Source of the DNA: Flammeovirga sp. OC4 | GTDB lineage: Bacteria; Bacteroidota; Bacteroidia; Cytophagales; Flammeovirgaceae | Direction: 5' to 3' | Assembly (NCBI RefSeq): GCF_000812565.1 | Contig: NZ_JTAM01000050.1 | Coordinates: 1 to 64,000 of the forward strand | Length of the DNA: 64,000 nt | In this document: in pieces, positions 62,245-64,000 of the stretch | How positions within the stretch are numbered: the stretch's first letter is position 1 | How the letters are laid out: each line of letters starts with the position of its first letter | Program-made: the position numbers and the translations under genes | Notes under the pieces: model-generated | The model's database searches: none | Told to the model about the DNA's origin: nothing | Seen by the model: the letters and a program-made list of their open reading frames with translations, nothing else

Positions 62245-63105
62245 ATGAAACAAAACGTATTAATTACGGGAACATCATCAGGTTTAGGCTTTGAAAGTGC
62301 TATTTTATTTGCGAAAAATGGCTACAAAGTATACGCATCTATGCGTAACCTTAAAAAAGCAGATGCTCTAAAAGAAAAAATAGAGCATGAAAATCTAGAC
62401 ATACATATCCTTCAGTTGGATGTCACCGATCCGCAATCTATTCACACTGCTGTAAAAACGATCATTGAGGAAGACAAAAAAATTGATGTATTAGTCAATA
62501 ATGCAGGAGCTGGTTTTGCGAAAACTACAGAACAAGCCACGGAACAAGAAATAAAATGGGTGACAGATGTGAACTATCATGGCGTAGTTTTTTGTACTCA
62601 AGCTGTTTTACCCTTTATGCGAGAGCAAAAGTCAGGTCAAATCATTACCATTACTTCCGTAGGTGGCTTGGTTGGACAACCATTCAATGAGTTGTATTGT
62701 GGTGCAAAATTCGCTGTTGAAGGTTTTATGGAAGGTTTGGCCACCTATGTTTCGGATGCATTTAACATCAAAATCACTTGTGTAGAGCCAGGAGGCATTA
62801 AAACCGAATTTATGAATTCCGCAGTAAGCAAAACCGCTGTAGATGGTGCGTTAGCCACTGGTGAGTATTTACCCATTTTCCAGGCTTATATGGCTGGTAT
62901 TCAAAAAAGGGCAAAGGAAGGTGAATCTCAAACTTATCAAACTGGTGCTGAAGTAGCAGAAGTATTGCTCGAAGTTTCAAAATCAGAAAATCCTCCATTC
63001 AGAATAAGAACTTCTCAATGGGCTGAGATGTTTTGTAATTTAAAAACAAGTGCAGATCCTGATGGAACGAAATTATTAAAACAGATTAAAAGCAGTTTTC
63101 TATAA
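62245..63105 (+). CDS. Short-chain dehydrogenase/reductase
   Basis: A 286-residue SDR of the oxidoreductase type with longer C-terminus: TGTSSGLGFESAI for cofactor binding, NNAGAGFAKTT, catalytic Ser in ITITSVGGLVGQP and YCGAKFAVEG with Tyr and Lys. It is the second gene of the TetR unit, 51 bases after it, probably under the same repressor. The substrate is unknown. Confidence 0.87.
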   Translation: MKQNVLITGTSSGLGFESAILFAKNGYKVYASMRNLKKADALKEKIEHENLDIHILQLDVTDPQSIHTAVKTIIEEDKKIDVLVNNAGAGFAKTTEQATEQEIKWVTDVNYHGVVFCTQAVLPFMREQKSGQIITITSVGGLVGQPFNELYCGAKFAVEGFMEGLATYVSDAFNIKITCVEPGGIKTEFMNSAVSKTAVDGALATGEYLPIFQAYMAGIQKRAKEGESQTYQTGAEVAEVLLEVSKSENPPFRIRTSQWAEMFCNLKTSADPDGTKLLKQIKSSFL

Positions 63106-63178
63106 TAACCGTTTCCTCTTCAAAAAAGGATAAACAACACGGTAGGTTTATCAAAATTAGACAACCCAAAATAAAAAC

Positions 63179-63580
63179 ATGAAATATTTCTCAACCCTGA
63201 TTTTTAGTATTCATACCTTCTTCGAGTTATTATTTGGCTTCAACAATTATATAAAAGGAGCTTCCCCTTCTCAATCCGCAGAACAAATCGCCACACAGTC
63301 AGTATAATTGGCCATAACCTTTCGGTTTATGGGGGCAGCTTTAATGGCTTTAGGTTTTTTGGGATTATTGATTCTTCTAAAAGCAGGAGTTCAATCCACA
63401 ACAGCAAAATATAGTGCTATGGGATTTGCAGTTTTCCATGGCCTTGGCAGTCTAGGTAGCTTGTATACGGCTTCACCTAATTTTGAAGTTTATAGTGAAC
63501 CTCTCGCTTTAGGAGCTTTAGTATTACACGGAACACTAGCAATCAGTTTTATAACAATTGCATTAAAAACAGAGGGATGA
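63179..63580 (+). pseudogene. Small membrane protein gene broken by an in-frame stop
   Basis: From ATG at 63179 the frame reads MKYFSTLIFSIHTFFELLFG onward to codon 42. Codon 43 at 63305-63307 is TAA, and the same frame continues open to 63580 with a natural continuation: FMGAALMALGFLGLLILLKA and YSAMGFAVFHGLGSLGSLYT. Together 133 codons would encode a small protein with about four hydrophobic helices. The stop lies at the boundary between two coherent halves, so a single nonsense change or a sequencing error is the simplest explanation. It follows the TetR-SDR unit, likely as its third gene. Confidence 0.7.
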
Positions 63581-63606
63581 TCAATAACATTGAGAGTAAT
63601 ACTGTC

Positions 63607-63722
63607 GTTTAAGTTAACGATCAACCTATAGTTCTTTATGCTTTCTGTTGGATAGAGTTAATTTTCCTTCTTCTTCATTTTTGCCTCAACACAAAAAAGA
63701 AGTAAAATCAAAGCTTTGAAGG
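63607..63722 (-). repeat. Dispersed repeat copy E (fragment)
   Basis: A decayed remnant: TTCCTTCTTCTTCATTTTTG and AACACAAAAAAGAAG match the left third of copy A, including a GTTAACGATCAAC segment near the end. The rest of the element is missing. Confidence 0.55.
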
Positions 63723-63744
63723 GTGATTCGTATTGAAAAAATAA

Positions 63745-63776
63745 AAAACACCTTTAAGCAAAAGGTGTTTTTCTTT
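63745..63776. terminator. Bidirectional terminator
   Basis: AAACACCTTT pairs with AAAGGTGTTT around AAGCA, with T runs on both strands. It separates the plus-strand unit from the leftward gene that enters from the right edge. Confidence 0.7.
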
Positions 63777-63899
63777 ACAAAATTTATTATATCTAATGGA
63801 CAAAGATTTACTACATGTACATTATCTTATGATGACCTATTAAGGATACATCGTAAGAATTTCCAGTATCAAAAAATCAGCGACTTATTACTGCTAATC

Positions 63900-64000
63900 T
63901 CAAACTTCGTTATATAAAATGTCAATTTCTGAAAAATTGGTGACTATCATTTCATAATTAATTTCTTTGCTTTTTAACTCAATAGTAACCTTTTTGAAAA
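63900..64000 (-). CDS. C-terminal fragment of a gene cut by the window edge
   Basis: The minus-strand frame is open from the edge to a TGA at 63900-63902, and encodes FKKVTIELKSKEINYEMIVT and twelve more residues, ending in DILYNEV. The coding impression is moderate and the terminator at 63745-63776 sits properly downstream of it. No family can be named from 33 residues. Confidence 0.4.
   Translation of the reverse strand, partial: FKKVTIELKSKEINYEMIVTNFSEIDILYNEV

Noticed and set aside
33087-63722. CRISPR array or insertion sequence as explanation of the repeats
   Set aside because: The copies are hundreds of bases long, scattered and unevenly spaced, with no spacers, no cas genes and no transposase frame.
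63723-63917. Short plus-strand frame at the right edge
   Set aside because: It runs through a terminator hairpin and low-complexity AT sequence, and opposes a better frame entering from the right edge.
1-64000. tRNA, rRNA, tmRNA or SRP RNA genes
   Set aside because: No cloverleaf or conserved rRNA, tmRNA or SRP motif was recognised in any gap on either strand.

Overview
The window looks like a chromosomal segment of a marine, polysaccharide-degrading member of the Bacteroidota, most likely a Cytophagales/Flammeovirga-type bacterium. The signs are an AT-rich genome, Bacteroidota promoters (TTTG, about 19 nt, TAnnTTTG), a hybrid two-component system, and several red-algal galactan enzymes (GH117, GH16, GH2, GH3, an S1-type sulfatase). 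The genus is my inference. No tRNA, rRNA, CRISPR array, insertion sequence or SusC/SusD pair is visible.

Layout. Positions 1-370 hold a strong promoter firing leftward out of the window. 374-7520 carry an exodeoxyribonuclease I with a membrane partner, a ribbon-helix-helix protein, an acetyltransferase and an unusual zinc-ribbon SDR protein. 7604-10397 hold a GH16 galactanase-like enzyme and a DUF5060/clan GH-A-like glycosidase. 10896-15657 hold small secreted or T9SS-related proteins, a PLP-dependent sulfur amino-acid enzyme, an acetyltransferase, and a gap of about 1.27 kb with one or two small-RNA candidates.

15854-28319 is the most coherent system: leftward-transcribed genes for a sulfatase, 2-keto-3-deoxygluconate kinase, tagaturonate reductase, altronate dehydratase, KDPG aldolase, a DUF718 mutarotase, a FucP-like permease, an LgoD-like L-galactonate dehydrogenase, an aldo/keto reductase and an amidohydrolase lactonase, with a divergent LacI regulator and an SDR gene. 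Together they spell a full route L-galactose -> L-galactonolactone -> L-galactonate -> D-tagaturonate -> D-altronate -> KDG -> KDPG -> pyruvate + glyceraldehyde-3-phosphate. No uronate isomerase is present, so tagaturonate most plausibly comes from L-galactonate. L-galactose (6-sulfate) is a building block of porphyran, which fits the sulfatase and the GH16/GH2/GH117 genes. A SulP anion transporter follows at 30331-32535.

33865-46508 holds a GH101/GH129-like glycosidase and a leftward GH2-GH117-GH3-HTCS cluster. 46862-63580 is a mixed accessory region: two Crp/Fnr regulators, SRPBCC, DUF4274 and DUF4303 proteins, an S41-like protease, a DUF4405-DUF2271-like membrane protein, a RidA-like protein, an SDR-ALDH-DUF2798 group, an alpha/beta hydrolase-DoxX pair, a nitroreductase, and a TetR-SDR unit followed by a gene broken by one in-frame stop. 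This right half also carries five copies or fragments of a dispersed intergenic repeat (full copies of 367 bp at 33087 and 53874) with a covarying hairpin stem. To me this repeat is the most interesting undescribed structure, next to the L-galactose operon.
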